Positions 1 through 8,927 of a DNA stretch of 64,000 nucleotides are shown here, in pieces. Position numbers and translations under genes: made by a program. This DNA comes from Paracoccus versutus (lineage in GTDB: Bacteria > Pseudomonadota > Alphaproteobacteria > Rhodobacterales > Rhodobacteraceae). The number at the start of each line of letters is the position of its first letter. The first letter of the stretch is position 1. The notes under the pieces were generated by a model. That model was given only the letters and a program-made list of their open reading frames with translations. It was not told where the DNA came from and searched no databases. Location: NCBI RefSeq assembly GCF_000763885.1, contig NZ_JRKO01000008.1, positions 1 through 64,000 on the forward strand, read 5' to 3'.

Positions 1-206
1 ATCTGCCCGATCGGCACCACGAAGGTGATCAGGATGAACAGCAGGAGCGGCAGCACCAGCAGGAACGCCCGCCGACGCGCACGACGCGAACTCCGCGCAA
101 GCGCAGACTTCAACGGACGACCGTCCGCGGTTCTCAGCGTGCCGCCTTGGTCAAGGCCGCCGGCCTCGGTCACGATGGCGGCATGGGGGTCGAGGGCTTT
201 GGCCAT
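1..206 (-). CDS. ABC transporter permease, polyamine/spermidine type (N-terminal part only)
   Basis: Only the first 68 codons lie in the window; the gene runs off the left edge. The start ATG at 206-204 opens a cytoplasmic N-terminus rich in Arg (about residues 40-49), followed by a hydrophobic segment that would be the first membrane helix. It is the last visible gene of an operon with a PotA-like ATPase and two PotD-like binding proteins. It is therefore inferred to be the PotB-like inner-membrane channel subunit. The permease signature loop lies outside the window, so the substrate class rests on the neighbours. Confidence 0.75.
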   Translation of the reverse strand, partial: MAKALDPHAAIVTEAGGLDQGGTLRTADGRPLKSALARSSRRARRRAFLLVLPLLLFILITFVVPIGQ

Positions 207-238
207 CTTGGTCCTTTGTCGGGCAATCCGGGGTCGAA

Positions 239-267
239 GCCGCGGCCCGGACGGTCCGGGCCGCGGC
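239..267. other. Intercistronic hairpin after second binding-protein gene
   Basis: A perfect 14-bp inverted repeat (arms 239-252 and 254-267, one central base) sits between the stop of the second binding-protein gene and the permease start. There is no T-tract. In importer operons such hairpins typically protect the upstream binding-protein mRNA from 3' exonucleases or partly terminate transcription, so that the binding protein outnumbers the membrane subunits. That role is inferred here. Confidence 0.6.
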
Positions 268-277
268 ATTGCGCAGG

Positions 278-1360
278 TCAGTTGGCGGCCAGCCAGCCGT
301 TGAAACGCTCGGCCAGTTCGGCGGAATGGTCGGCCCAGAACTCCGGGTCGTCCATGACGGCGGTCTTCATATGCTCTTCGCTGGTGGGCATGTGCGGCGC
401 CATCTCGGTCTTGCCGTCCTGGAACAGCCCGACCAGCGCCGCCGAGCTTTTCCGCGACGGGCCATAGGCGATGTATTTCGCCTGGTTGGCCAGCTGCTCG
501 GTCGCGGTGGCGAATTTCAGGTATTCCAGCGCCGCCTCGGGGTTGGGCGAGCCCTTGGGAATGGCGAACATGTCCATGTCCATGTATTGCCCGTCCCAGA
601 TGATCTCGAAGGGCTTGCCCTCGCCGACCATGGCGTCGAAGAAGCGGCCGTTATAGCCGGTGGCCATCACCACCTCGCCATCGGCCAGCAGCTGCACCGG
701 CTGGGCGCCGGCCTCCCACCAGACCACGTCGCCCTTGATGGTGTCGAGCTTGGCAAAGGCCTGGTCCACGCCCTCGGGCGTGCCCAGCACCTCATAGATC
801 TGGTCGGGCGCCACGCCATCGGCGATCAGCGCCAGATACAGGGTGCGCTTGGGGTTCTTGGGCAGGCCGCGCTTGCCGGGGAACTTGGCGGTGTCGAAGA
901 AATCCGCCGCGGTCGAGGGTTTCTCGCCGTCGAATTTCGTGCTGTCGAAGGCGATGACCGTGCCCCAGAAGATGTTCGCCACCGCGCATTCCTGAAGCGC
1001 GCCGGGGATGAAATCCTCGGTCGCGGGGGTGCCGTCGGGGGCGGGCGGCAGGATGGCGGGGTCGATCTCGACCAGCGCGCCCTCGTCGCAAAGCCGGATC
1101 GCGTCCGAGACCTCGATGTCGAACACGTCGCCGGTAATGTTGCCCGCCTCGACCTGCGCCTTCAGCGGCGTGGCCGGGTTGTCGGCGGCCAGCATGTTCA
1201 CCTTGATGCCGGTCTGCTCGGCGAAGGGGATGTTATAGGCCTCGACCTGCGAACGCTCATAGGCGCCGCCCCAGGAGACGACGTTGACCTCCTTGTTCTG
1301 GGCCTGCGCCGCAAGGCCAAGGCTGCACAGCGCCGAGGTCAGGATCAATGTGGTTTTCAT
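278..1360 (-). CDS. ABC transporter substrate-binding protein, PotD/spermidine-putrescine family (copy 2)
   Basis: 360 aa periplasmic binding protein. Residues 1-20 form a Sec signal peptide ending in an AQA-type cleavage site. The mature protein begins with the VNVVSWGGAY block typical of polyamine-type solute-binding proteins. A GGGAG ribosome site six bases before ATG supports the start. It is clearly paralogous to the upstream neighbour (shared MK-TLILTSAL start, VVWWEAGAQP-like and LGTPEGVDQAFAKLDTIK segments). The two therefore look like a tandem duplication feeding one ATPase and permease set. The real ligand could be a polyamine, an opine or an amino-acid derivative. Confidence 0.85.
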   Translation of the reverse strand: MKTTLILTSALCSLGLAAQAQNKEVNVVSWGGAYERSQVEAYNIPFAEQTGIKVNMLAADNPATPLKAQVEAGNITGDVFDIEVSDAIRLCDEGALVEIDPAILPPAPDGTPATEDFIPGALQECAVANIFWGTVIAFDSTKFDGEKPSTAADFFDTAKFPGKRGLPKNPKRTLYLALIADGVAPDQIYEVLGTPEGVDQAFAKLDTIKGDVVWWEAGAQPVQLLADGEVVMATGYNGRFFDAMVGEGKPFEIIWDGQYMDMDMFAIPKGSPNPEAALEYLKFATATEQLANQAKYIAYGPSRKSSAALVGLFQDGKTEMAPHMPTSEEHMKTAVMDDPEFWADHSAELAERFNGWLAAN

Positions 1361-1424
1361 GTTCTACTCCCGTTGGTTTTGCGGCTCTTTGGCCGCTCTT
1401 TGCCCGTTCGGGCTTGCCGGGTGG

Positions 1425-1449
1425 CCGCGGCGGGTCTGTCCCGCCGCGG
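1425..1449. other. Intercistronic hairpin between the two binding-protein genes
   Basis: A perfect 10-bp stem (1425-1434 with 1440-1449, loop TCTGT) starts 13 bases past the stop of the first binding-protein gene. Like the hairpin at 239-267 it lacks a T-run, so it is more likely an mRNA stabiliser or weak attenuator than a full terminator. Confidence 0.55.
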
Positions 1450-1462
1450 GCCTCCTTGCATG

Positions 1463-2542
1463 TCAGTTCGCCAGCCAGGCGTTGAAGCGTTCCTGCAACT
1501 CGGCGTCGTGGTCGACCCAGAAGTCCAGGTTCGAGGCCAGCGCGTTTTCCAGGTTCTCGGCATAGGTGGGCAGGTTCGGGCCCATCGGCACGTCGGTGCC
1601 CTCGATATTGCCGACCAGGGCGGCGGCCGAGACGCGCGGCGGGCCGTAGCTGATGAACTCGGCGGCGCGGGCCTGCTGCTCGGGCGCGGTCGAGAAGGCG
1701 ATGAACTCCCTGGCGGCCTCGGGGTTCGGGGCGCCCTTCGGCATCACCCAGCCCTCCATCTCGTAGATCTGGCCGTCCCAGACGATCTTGAAGGGCTTGC
1801 CCTCCTGCTGGGCGGCGTTGAAGATCCGGCCGTTGAAGGCAAAGGCCATCGACACCTCGCCATCGGCCAGAAGCTGCGGCGGCTGCGCGCCGGCTTCCCA
1901 CCAGATCACGTCGTTCTTGATCGTGTCGAGCTTGGCGAAGGCCTGGTCCACGCCCTCGGGGGTGCCCAGCACCTCATAGACCTGGTCGGGCGCGACGCCA
2001 TCGGCCATCAGCGCGAATTCCAGGTTGAACTTGGCGCCCTTGCGCATGGTGCGCTTGCCGGGGAACTTGGCCGTGTCGAAGAAATCGGCCGCGCCGGCGG
2101 GCTTGGCATCGGGGAACTTGCCGTCGTCATAGGCCAGGATCATCGAATAGACGTCCGTGCCCACGAAGCATTCGGTGATCGCGCCCTCGATGAAATCGTC
2201 GGCGGCCGGGGTGCCGTCGGCGGCGGGGGTCAGGATCGCCGGGTCGATCACTTCCAGCAGCCCCTCGTCGCAAAGCCGCACGGCATCGGCATATTCGACC
2301 GAGGCCACGTCGATCGAGACATTGCCCGCCTCGACCTGGGCCTTGACCGGCGTCGCGGGGTTGTCGGCATCCGAAACCACGACCTTCTTGCCGGTCTGGG
2401 CCTCGAAGGGCTTGGCATAGGCCTCGACATGGCTCATGCCATAGGCCCCGCCCCAGGACAGCAGGTTGACCTGCTGGTCCTGTGCCTGGGCCGCAGCCGC
2501 GACGACGACCAGCGCAGAGGTCAGTATCAGCGTGCGTTTCAT
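1463..2542 (-). CDS. ABC transporter substrate-binding protein, PotD family (copy 1)
   Basis: 359 aa from the chosen ATG at 2542. That start has a GGGAG site at five-base spacing and matches the length of its 360 aa paralogue; an ATG three bases upstream and one further upstream are less well placed. It has a Sec signal peptide (about residues 1-21), then a VNLLSWGGAYG block of the spermidine/putrescine-binding fold. It lies 32 bp after the PotA-like gene and 102 bp before its paralogue. Two binding proteins for one transporter suggest a widened substrate range, but no ligand can be named from sequence. Confidence 0.85.
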   Translation of the reverse strand: MKRTLILTSALVVVAAAAQAQDQQVNLLSWGGAYGMSHVEAYAKPFEAQTGKKVVVSDADNPATPVKAQVEAGNVSIDVASVEYADAVRLCDEGLLEVIDPAILTPAADGTPAADDFIEGAITECFVGTDVYSMILAYDDGKFPDAKPAGAADFFDTAKFPGKRTMRKGAKFNLEFALMADGVAPDQVYEVLGTPEGVDQAFAKLDTIKNDVIWWEAGAQPPQLLADGEVSMAFAFNGRIFNAAQQEGKPFKIVWDGQIYEMEGWVMPKGAPNPEAAREFIAFSTAPEQQARAAEFISYGPPRVSAAALVGNIEGTDVPMGPNLPTYAENLENALASNLDFWVDHDAELQERFNAWLAN

Positions 2543-2574
2543 CATAACTCCCTGGTTCCTTGCGTAATGCACGT

Positions 2575-3678
2575 TCACACCGGATCGAGGGCGCGGGCAT
2601 CCTCGGGATGCCAGCCGATCCGTATCGTCTGGCCGGGCGACAGCTTCACCTGCCCCAGCGTGTTGCGGTATTTCATCACGAAATCGTCCTGCCCGGCGAC
2701 ATGCAGCCGCGCCCGCAGGATGTCGCCCATGTAGATCACGTCGCGCACCTGCGCCTCGATGGTATGGGCACCGGCCGGCATCAGCTCGGGCTTGAACTCG
2801 ACCCGCTCGGGCCGGATCGAGACCGTCGTGACCTGGCCGCTTTCGCGGATGTTGACGGCGGTGGCGTCGATCAGCTCGCCATTGTCCAGCCGCACCAACG
2901 CCTTGTCGCCCTGCAGCTGCTCGATGGTGCCGCGCAGGGCGTTGTTCTCGCCGATGAAGCCGGCGACGAAGCTGTTCTCGGGCTGCTCGTAAAGCACCGG
3001 GGGCGGCGCGAGCTGCTGGATGCGGCCGTCGTTGAACACGGCGATGCGGTCCGACATGGTCAGCGCCTCGCCCTGGTCGTGGGTCACATAGACCACGGTG
3101 ATGCCGAGCCGGTCGTGCAATGCCTTGATCTCGAACTGCATATGCTCGCGCAGCTGCTTGTCGAGCGCGCCCAGCGGCTCGTCCATCAGCACCAGCTTGG
3201 GATCGAACACCAAGGCGCGGGCCAGCGCGATGCGCTGCTGCTGGCCGCCGGAAAGCTGCGCCGGGCGGCGGTTCTTGAACTGGCCCATCTGCACCATGTC
3301 GAGGGCGCGGGTGATGCGGCTTTCGCGCTCGTCCTTGCCCATGCCGCGCACTTCCAGCGGAAAGGACAGGTTCTCGCCCACGCTCATATGCGGGAAAAGC
3401 GCGTAGTTCTGGAACACCATGCCGATGCCGCGCCGATGGGGCGGCACGTCGTTGATGTTGCGGCCGTCCAGCCGGATCTCGCCATGGGTCGCCGTCTCGA
3501 ATCCGGCCAGCATCATCAGGCAGGTGGTCTTGCCCGAGCCGGAGGGGCCGAGCATGGTCAGGAACTCGCCCTTGCCGATGGTCAGGTTCAGATCTTTGAC
3601 GACAAGCGATTGCCCGTCATAGCTTTTCTGGACGTGATCGAAGACAACGAAAGCGTCGTTGCCGGGGTCTGCTGTCAC
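2575..3678 (-). CDS. potA: ABC transporter ATP-binding protein, PotA family
   Basis: 367 aa cytoplasmic ATPase that drives the importer encoded downstream. Visible motifs are Walker A GPSGSGKTT (44-52), Q-loop Gln at about 90, signature LSGGQ (142-146) and Walker B LVLMDEP (162-168). A C-terminal TOBE-like beta region (about 280-360) is typical of the spermidine/iron/molybdate subfamily. The start is GTG at 3678-3676 with an upstream GGGAG. It is the first gene of the operon; the 180-bp gap behind it should hold the promoter. The symbol is by family; the transported compound is not proven. Confidence 0.87.
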   Translation of the reverse strand: MTADPGNDAFVVFDHVQKSYDGQSLVVKDLNLTIGKGEFLTMLGPSGSGKTTCLMMLAGFETATHGEIRLDGRNINDVPPHRRGIGMVFQNYALFPHMSVGENLSFPLEVRGMGKDERESRITRALDMVQMGQFKNRRPAQLSGGQQQRIALARALVFDPKLVLMDEPLGALDKQLREHMQFEIKALHDRLGITVVYVTHDQGEALTMSDRIAVFNDGRIQQLAPPPVLYEQPENSFVAGFIGENNALRGTIEQLQGDKALVRLDNGELIDATAVNIRESGQVTTVSIRPERVEFKPELMPAGAHTIEAQVRDVIYMGDILRARLHVAGQDDFVMKYRNTLGQVKLSPGQTIRIGWHPEDARALDPV

Positions 3679-3858
3679 GATGCGGGCTCCCTGTTTCTAT
3701 TGGTTCTTCGTTCCGCCAGCCAACAGTAATCGGCGCTTGTCGGGGAATGCAACTCACTTGTGCAGCCGGCCGGAAGGACGCAGGCGACGAAGTTGGTGTC
3801 ACATTGCGTCATTGCCCTTTCGCCGGGCAGATTCGGGTTGACAGCGACATGGCCGGGC

Positions 3859-5085
3859 TCAGCGAAAGCGATAGAGATCGGCGTCGGGATCGGCGCGGCC
3901 GTCGATCCGGCGCGCGGTCAGTTCGGCGGCGATGACGGAATAGGTGATGCCGTTGCCGCCAAAACCCATCACCGTATGACAGCGCCGGCAGCCCGGCACC
4001 GCATCGACGATCGGCAGCCCATCGTCGCTGTCGCCGAAGGCCGCGGCCCAGCGATAGGCCGGGCGGCCGATGCGGATGCCGCAGGTCTCGCGCAGCTTGC
4101 GGGCGATCTCGCCGGCGTTGCGGCGCAGCTTGCCGGCATCCTCGTAGGCATCGGGGCTTGCCTCGTCCTCGCCGCCGGCGATGATCCGGCCGCCGGGCGT
4201 GGTGCGGAAATACAGGTAGGGATCGGCCGCCTCCCAGACCAGACAGTCGTCGAGCCAGGCCGGATGGCGCACCCCTTCGGCCGAGGCGACGGCCCAGGTC
4301 GAGATGATGCGGTGATGCGCCGAGGCAAGCTGCGGCAGGAATTCGTAGCCGGTGCAGAACACCGCATGGCCCGCCACCACCACCCGCCCGGCCGAGGATG
4401 CCAGCGCCACCCCGTCCGCCAGTTCCGCGAAATCCGCGACCTCGAAGGGCGAGACGATCTCGGCCCCGCGTTCCTGCGCCAGCCGCAGCAGCCCGGCCGT
4501 CAGCTGCGCCGGATTGGCCGAGGCCGAGGCGGTAGAGCGGATGGCCCCCGTGCGGTCGATGCCGTATGCCTCGAGCAGGCGCCGGCGCGAAAGGAACTCG
4601 GCCGCGATGCCGGTTTCGCGGCGCAGCGCCGCCTCGGCCTCCAGCGCGCGAAAGCCCATCTCGTCGCCGGCCAGGTAAAGCGCCCGCTTGCGCTGCATCT
4701 GGCAGTCGAGCCGCAGCCGGCGCGACAGCCGCAGCAGTTCCTCGACCGCCTTGACCGAGCGCAGCCAGGCCCGCGCCGCCTTGTCGGGGCCGATCTGGCG
4801 CGCCAGCCGGCTCAGCGGCACGTCGATCTCGTGCTGGATCATCGCCGTCGAGGCAAGCGACGAACCCCGCACCGGCTGGCGCCGGTCCACCAGCAGCACC
4901 CGCCGCTTGCGCCGCGTCAGCCGCTCGGCCAGCAGGGCCGCGGAAATGCCGGTGCCGACGATCACCACGTCCCAGCGCGGCTGCGAGGGCTCTGCCCGAT
5001 GCGCGACCGAGATATGCGGCGTCTCGGCCCAGAAGGGATGCGCCGTGCGCAGCCGCCGCTGGATGGTGCGCCGGGGCCCGGTCAT
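3859..5085 (-). CDS. FAD-dependent oxidoreductase (DAO/glycine oxidase family)
   Basis: 408 aa flavoenzyme. The dinucleotide-binding motif VIVGTGISAALLAERL lies at about residues 41-56, and a C-terminal GFGGNGI-like block of the DAO fold contacts FAD. Members oxidise amines or amino acids such as sarcosine, glycine or gamma-glutamylputrescine. It starts by a 4-bp ATGA overlap with the DUF421 gene, so the two are translationally coupled. The adjacent polyamine-type importer makes an amine substrate attractive, but that link is only by neighbourhood. Confidence 0.8.
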   Translation of the reverse strand: MTGPRRTIQRRLRTAHPFWAETPHISVAHRAEPSQPRWDVVIVGTGISAALLAERLTRRKRRVLLVDRRQPVRGSSLASTAMIQHEIDVPLSRLARQIGPDKAARAWLRSVKAVEELLRLSRRLRLDCQMQRKRALYLAGDEMGFRALEAEAALRRETGIAAEFLSRRRLLEAYGIDRTGAIRSTASASANPAQLTAGLLRLAQERGAEIVSPFEVADFAELADGVALASSAGRVVVAGHAVFCTGYEFLPQLASAHHRIISTWAVASAEGVRHPAWLDDCLVWEAADPYLYFRTTPGGRIIAGGEDEASPDAYEDAGKLRRNAGEIARKLRETCGIRIGRPAYRWAAAFGDSDDGLPIVDAVPGCRRCHTVMGFGGNGITYSVIAAELTARRIDGRADPDADLYRFR

Positions 5086-5648
5086 TCCTTGCCCGCCCAG
5101 GCCATTTCCCGCTGCGGGATCGCGGGCGGCTGGTAAAGCCCCGCCGTGCCGTCCCGGTCCCGCCTGAGCACCGAAAGCGCACCGTCGGCCTCGAGAATGG
5201 CGAACTTGACGTCGGCCAGGTCGGCCACGCCCTTTTCGCGCAGCTTGGCGTGCAACTCGCCGATGCCGATGCCCTGCCGGCGCAGGCGGTCTTGGTGGAC
5301 GCGGCCCTCGGTGACGACGATGCGCGGCCTGCCCTCGAAGATCCGCGACAGCAGGTCCGAGGACAGGATCGCCTCGTCCACCAGCTTGTTGAAGGCGGCG
5401 ACCAGGAAGATGGCGAACATCGCCGGCAGCATCGGCACGTCGGGATAGAACAACGAATCGCCCACCGCCGAGCCGATGGCGATGACCAGCAGGAACTCGA
5501 CGATGGAAAGCTGCGCCACCGTGCGCCCGCCCAGCCAGCGCATCAACGCCAGCGTGTAGAAATAGATGATGACGGTGCGAAGAAAGACTTCCCAGGCGAA
5601 GGACAGATCCTGATCGCCCAGGAAGATGCGGTGAAGTTCGTCAAGCAT
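5082..5648 (-). CDS. DUF421 membrane protein (YetF/YcaP-like)
   Basis: 188 aa from the chosen ATG at 5648, which has an AGGGGA site at eight-base spacing. An alternative ATG 14 codons upstream is possible. Three hydrophobic segments fall in the first 90 residues, followed by a soluble C-terminal domain with the family block GRPRIVVTEGRV. This is the DUF421 architecture; the family is membrane-bound and of uncertain function. It overlaps the following FAD oxidoreductase gene by 4 bp. Confidence 0.8.
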   Translation of the reverse strand: MLDELHRIFLGDQDLSFAWEVFLRTVIIYFYTLALMRWLGGRTVAQLSIVEFLLVIAIGSAVGDSLFYPDVPMLPAMFAIFLVAAFNKLVDEAILSSDLLSRIFEGRPRIVVTEGRVHQDRLRRQGIGIGELHAKLREKGVADLADVKFAILEADGALSVLRRDRDGTAGLYQPPAIPQREMAWAGKE

Positions 5649-5741
5649 GGCCGCCGTCCCCTGCCCGCGCCGGTTTGCGCCAAGGGACAAGCCGCGATCC
5701 GGGGCGCCGGTTCCACGCCCCGAACACCGGCGCCGGAAAAC

Positions 5742-6467
5742 CTAGACGGCCAGGAAGCCGCCATCCACCGGCAGCACCGCGCCCGAGACCATGCGGCTGT
5801 CGTCCGAAAGCAGCAGCGCGATGCTTTGCGCGACCTCCTCGGCCTCGGCAAAGCGGTTCAGCGGGTGGCGCACCATCATCGGCTGGCTTTTCGCCGGGTC
5901 CGACCAGGCCTCGGCCGCCAGTTCGGTCAGGGTGATGGTGGGCGCGACCGCGTTCACGCGGATGCCGTGCGGGCCCAGTTCCTTGGCCAGCACGCGGGTC
6001 GCGCCCTCGAGCCCGGCCTTCGAGGCGGCATAGCACAGGTGGTCCTGGAAGCCGCGATGACCGGCGATCGAGGTGATGTTGACGATGGCGCCGCCGCCGC
6101 CCGCCGCCACGCGGGCGCGGGCGAATTCCTGGCAGCAGATCAGCGCCGCGCGCAGGTTGATGCCCAGGACCGCCTCATAGCCGGCCTCGGTCATGTCGAG
6201 CACGCTTTCCAGCACGTTGATGCCGGCGCTGTTGATCAGGTAGTCGGCGGTCCCCGCCTGCGCCATGGCGGCGCGGGTGGCGGCCGGGTCGGCCAGGTCG
6301 ACGCGGATGCCGCGCGCGCCGATCTCGGCCGCGAGGCTGTCGAGGTCGGATTGGGTGCGGCTCAGCGCCACGACCTCGGCCCCGCGCCCGGCCATGAGAC
6401 GCGCGCAGGCGCGGCCGATCCCTTTGCCCGCGCCGGTGATGATGACGGTCTTGCCCGAGAATTGCAT
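5742..6467 (-). CDS. Short-chain dehydrogenase, L-xylulose reductase (DCXR)-like
   Basis: 241 aa classical SDR: cofactor motif TGAGKGIG (11-18), catalytic Ser133, Tyr146 and Lys150. The block VALSRTQSDLDSL and the C-terminal pattern (LGPHGIRVNAV, WSDP, HPLNRFAE) strongly recall human dicarbonyl/L-xylulose reductase, which interconverts xylitol and L-xylulose with NADP(H). That fits its place as the last gene of the polyol island, 41 bp after the ribulokinase gene. The start ATG 6467 follows a GAGGA site; an in-frame ATG four codons upstream lies inside that site. Substrate assignment is by resemblance and context. Confidence 0.82.
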   Translation of the reverse strand: MQFSGKTVIITGAGKGIGRACARLMAGRGAEVVALSRTQSDLDSLAAEIGARGIRVDLADPAATRAAMAQAGTADYLINSAGINVLESVLDMTEAGYEAVLGINLRAALICCQEFARARVAAGGGGAIVNITSIAGHRGFQDHLCYAASKAGLEGATRVLAKELGPHGIRVNAVAPTITLTELAAEAWSDPAKSQPMMVRHPLNRFAEAEEVAQSIALLLSDDSRMVSGAVLPVDGGFLAV

Positions 6468-6508
6468 GGTTCCTCGCATGTCCAGTTCGGCGGCAGGGCC
6501 GCCCGTGT

Positions 6509-8131
6509 TCAGTTTTGCGGCAAGGCCGCCATGGCGGCGCGGATCTGCCGCGCCGTGGATTGCAGCGCCAGGAAGGCGGCATGGCGCGCGTCCTGCCGCG
6601 CGCGGCTGGCGGGATCGGGGGCGCAGCGCGTGGCGATGCGCGACATGGCGGGCATGGCGGTGTGCAGGTCGGGGAACACCCCCGCCGCCACCGCGCCCAG
6701 CATGGCCGAGCCCAGCAGCACCGGCTCGGGGCATTCCGTCACCTCGACCGGCAGCCCCGTCGCATCCGCCAGCAGCTGCCGGGTCAGCGGATGCGCGCCG
6801 GCGCCGCCGCTGACGCTGATCGTCTGAACCGGGGCGCCATGCTGGCCTTGGGTCTCGATGATCTGGCGCAGGCCATAGCCCAGGCCGCAGATCCCGGCGA
6901 CATAAAGCGCGACCAGCGAATCCGGCCCCGTCTCCATCCCCTGCCCCATGATGACGGCGCGAGCATGGGGATCGGCAAAGGGCGCGCGGTTGCCCAGGAA
7001 CTCGGGCACCACATGCAACTCGTCGGCCAGCCGCAGGGCGGCGCTGGCATCGCCCGCCAGTTCCAGCGCCCGGTCGGCCAGCCATTGCGGCAGCGACTTG
7101 CCCGCCGCCTCGGCCAGCGCCGTCGCCTCGGCCGTGGCGGGATGCAGCTGCACCAGCTGGTCGATGGCGGCGCCGGCGGCGGACTGGCCGCCCTCGTTCA
7201 GCCACATGCCGGGCACCATGGCCGAGTAATAGGGCCCCCAGACGCCCGGCACGAAGGCCGGCTCGCGCGTCGTGGTCATGGTGCAGGAGGAGGTGCCGAA
7301 GACATAGCCCAGGCAAGCCGTCGCATCGCCCCCCGCCGCCACCGTGCCGACGCCGCCGGCATGGGCGTCGATCAGCCCGGCCGCGACCGCGGTGCCGGGA
7401 CGCAGGCCCATCGCCTCGGCCGCGGCCGGGGTCAGCCCCTGCCCCAGCGCCGTGCCGGGATCGACGACGCGGGCGCCGATGCGGGCGAAACCGTCGTCGG
7501 CCAGATCGCCCAGGCCGATCTGGCGGAAATAGCCCGCGTCCCAGCGCCCCTCATGCGCCAGATAGGTCCATTTGCAGGTCACGGTGCAGGCGGAGCGCTC
7601 CAGCGCGCCGGTCGCCTTCCAGGTCAGGAAGTCGGTCAGGTCGAAGAAATGCGCCGCCGCCGCATAGACCTCGGGCCGGTTCTCGCGCAGCCACAGAAGC
7701 TTCGGCGTCTCCATCTCGGGCGAGATGCGGGTGCCGACATAGGCCAGCACGTCGTGGCCCAGCGCATTGATGCGCTCGGCCTGCTCGACGGCGCGGTGAT
7801 CCATCCAGACGATGATGTCACGCTCGGGGTGGGCGGGATCGCCCACCGGCAGCGTCGCATCCCCCGCCCCGCGGACGACAAGGGAGCAGGTGGCATCGAA
7901 GCCGATGCCCGTGACGCGCGCCGGGTCGATCCCGGCGCGGGTCACGCATTCCCGGACGGAGTCGCAGACCGCGCGCCAGACCTGCTCGCTGGACTGCTCG
8001 GCGATCACCCCGCGCTCGCGGTGCATCGCGATGGGGCGCTTGGCCGTGGCAAGCAGGCGGCCTGCGCGGTCGAAGACCCCGGCACGGGCCGAGCCGGTGC
8101 CCACGTCGATGCCGATCAGATACTGGTCCAT
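6509..8131 (-). CDS. FGGY-family carbohydrate kinase, D-ribulokinase type
   Basis: 540 aa sugar kinase. The N-terminal phosphate-binding block IGIDVGTGSARAGVFD, FDATCSLVV, WMDHRAVEQAERIN, LIDAHAGG and PGVWGPYYSAMVPG are the hallmarks of the FGGY/ribulokinase branch that phosphorylates D-ribulose (and ribitol or L-ribulose in some members). The next gene upstream is ribitol dehydrogenase, whose product is D-ribulose. The pair would thus convert ribitol to D-ribulose 5-phosphate. It starts 28 bp after ribitol dehydrogenase with a GGAG site. The exact sugar is inferred. Confidence 0.87.
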   Translation of the reverse strand: MDQYLIGIDVGTGSARAGVFDRAGRLLATAKRPIAMHRERGVIAEQSSEQVWRAVCDSVRECVTRAGIDPARVTGIGFDATCSLVVRGAGDATLPVGDPAHPERDIIVWMDHRAVEQAERINALGHDVLAYVGTRISPEMETPKLLWLRENRPEVYAAAAHFFDLTDFLTWKATGALERSACTVTCKWTYLAHEGRWDAGYFRQIGLGDLADDGFARIGARVVDPGTALGQGLTPAAAEAMGLRPGTAVAAGLIDAHAGGVGTVAAGGDATACLGYVFGTSSCTMTTTREPAFVPGVWGPYYSAMVPGMWLNEGGQSAAGAAIDQLVQLHPATAEATALAEAAGKSLPQWLADRALELAGDASAALRLADELHVVPEFLGNRAPFADPHARAVIMGQGMETGPDSLVALYVAGICGLGYGLRQIIETQGQHGAPVQTISVSGGAGAHPLTRQLLADATGLPVEVTECPEPVLLGSAMLGAVAAGVFPDLHTAMPAMSRIATRCAPDPASRARQDARHAAFLALQSTARQIRAAMAALPQN

Positions 8132-8159
8132 GGCGCTACTCCGTTCCGGGTGCCGGGCG

Positions 8160-8891
8160 TCAGACGCGGTCGAAATTGGTCGGCAGCACCAGCATGTCGC
8201 GGATGGTGACGGTGCGCTTGCGGGTCAGCATGTATTCGACCGCATCCGCGACCTCTTCCGCGTCGATCAGGCTGCCGCTTTCCTTGGCCTTGCGCAGGTT
8301 CTCCTCGGGCCAGTCGGCCAGCAACGCCGAGACCACCGGGCCGGGCGAGACCTGCATGACGCGCACGCCATGCGGGATCATCTGCCGGCGCATGCCCTGG
8401 ACAAAGCTGGTGATCGCCCATTTCGAGCCGGAATAGACCGGCTCCCAATAGGTCGGGAAATGGCCGGCGATCGAACAGGTGACGACGATGTCGCCGGTCT
8501 TGCGCTCGCTCATGTGCGGCACCACGGCATGGACGTTCTTCATCACCGCGTTGACGTTGAGGTTCAGCATCCGGTCGATGGCCTCGGGCGTCGTCTCGGT
8601 CAGGTCGCCGCCGATATAGGTGCCGGCGTTGCAATAGAGGATGTCGATATGGCCGGTCTTGGCCAGGATCTCGGGGATCATGGCGTTGCAGCTGTCCGCG
8701 TCAAGCAGGTTCGTCACCTGCGGGATCGCCTTGTCGCCCAGCTTGGCGGCCAGTTCGGCCAGCGCCGCCTGGTTCCAGTCCACCATGACCACGGTGGCGC
8801 CGCGGGCAAGCAGCCGCTCGGCGGTGGCGAGCCCGATCCCCGAGGCCGCGCCGGTGATGACGGCGATCTTGCCGTCCAGCGATTCAGACAT
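8160..8891 (-). CDS. rbtD: Ribitol 2-dehydrogenase (SDR)
   Basis: 243 aa SDR with TGAASGIG (13-20), catalytic Ser140, Tyr153 and Lys157. The segments IDRMLNLNVNAV, WEPVYSGSKWA and VSPGPVVSALLADWP match the Klebsiella ribitol dehydrogenase pattern closely. It should oxidise ribitol to D-ribulose with NAD+. A GGAGAACGGA site precedes ATG 8891. It lies between the ABC permease gene (36 bp) and the ribulokinase-like gene, giving import, oxidation and phosphorylation in one transcript. Related pentitols could also be substrates. Confidence 0.85.
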   Translation of the reverse strand: MSESLDGKIAVITGAASGIGLATAERLLARGATVVMVDWNQAALAELAAKLGDKAIPQVTNLLDADSCNAMIPEILAKTGHIDILYCNAGTYIGGDLTETTPEAIDRMLNLNVNAVMKNVHAVVPHMSERKTGDIVVTCSIAGHFPTYWEPVYSGSKWAITSFVQGMRRQMIPHGVRVMQVSPGPVVSALLADWPEENLRKAKESGSLIDAEEVADAVEYMLTRKRTVTIRDMLVLPTNFDRV

Positions 8892-8927
8892 TCCGTTCTC
8901 CTGTCTTCAGAATGATGCGGGCGGGGC

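Noticed and set aside
2543-2578. Extended N-terminus of the first binding protein (ATG at 2578)
   Set aside because: It would put 12 residues before the signal peptide, overlap the upstream stop and lack a ribosome site; ATG 2542 has one and matches the paralogue.
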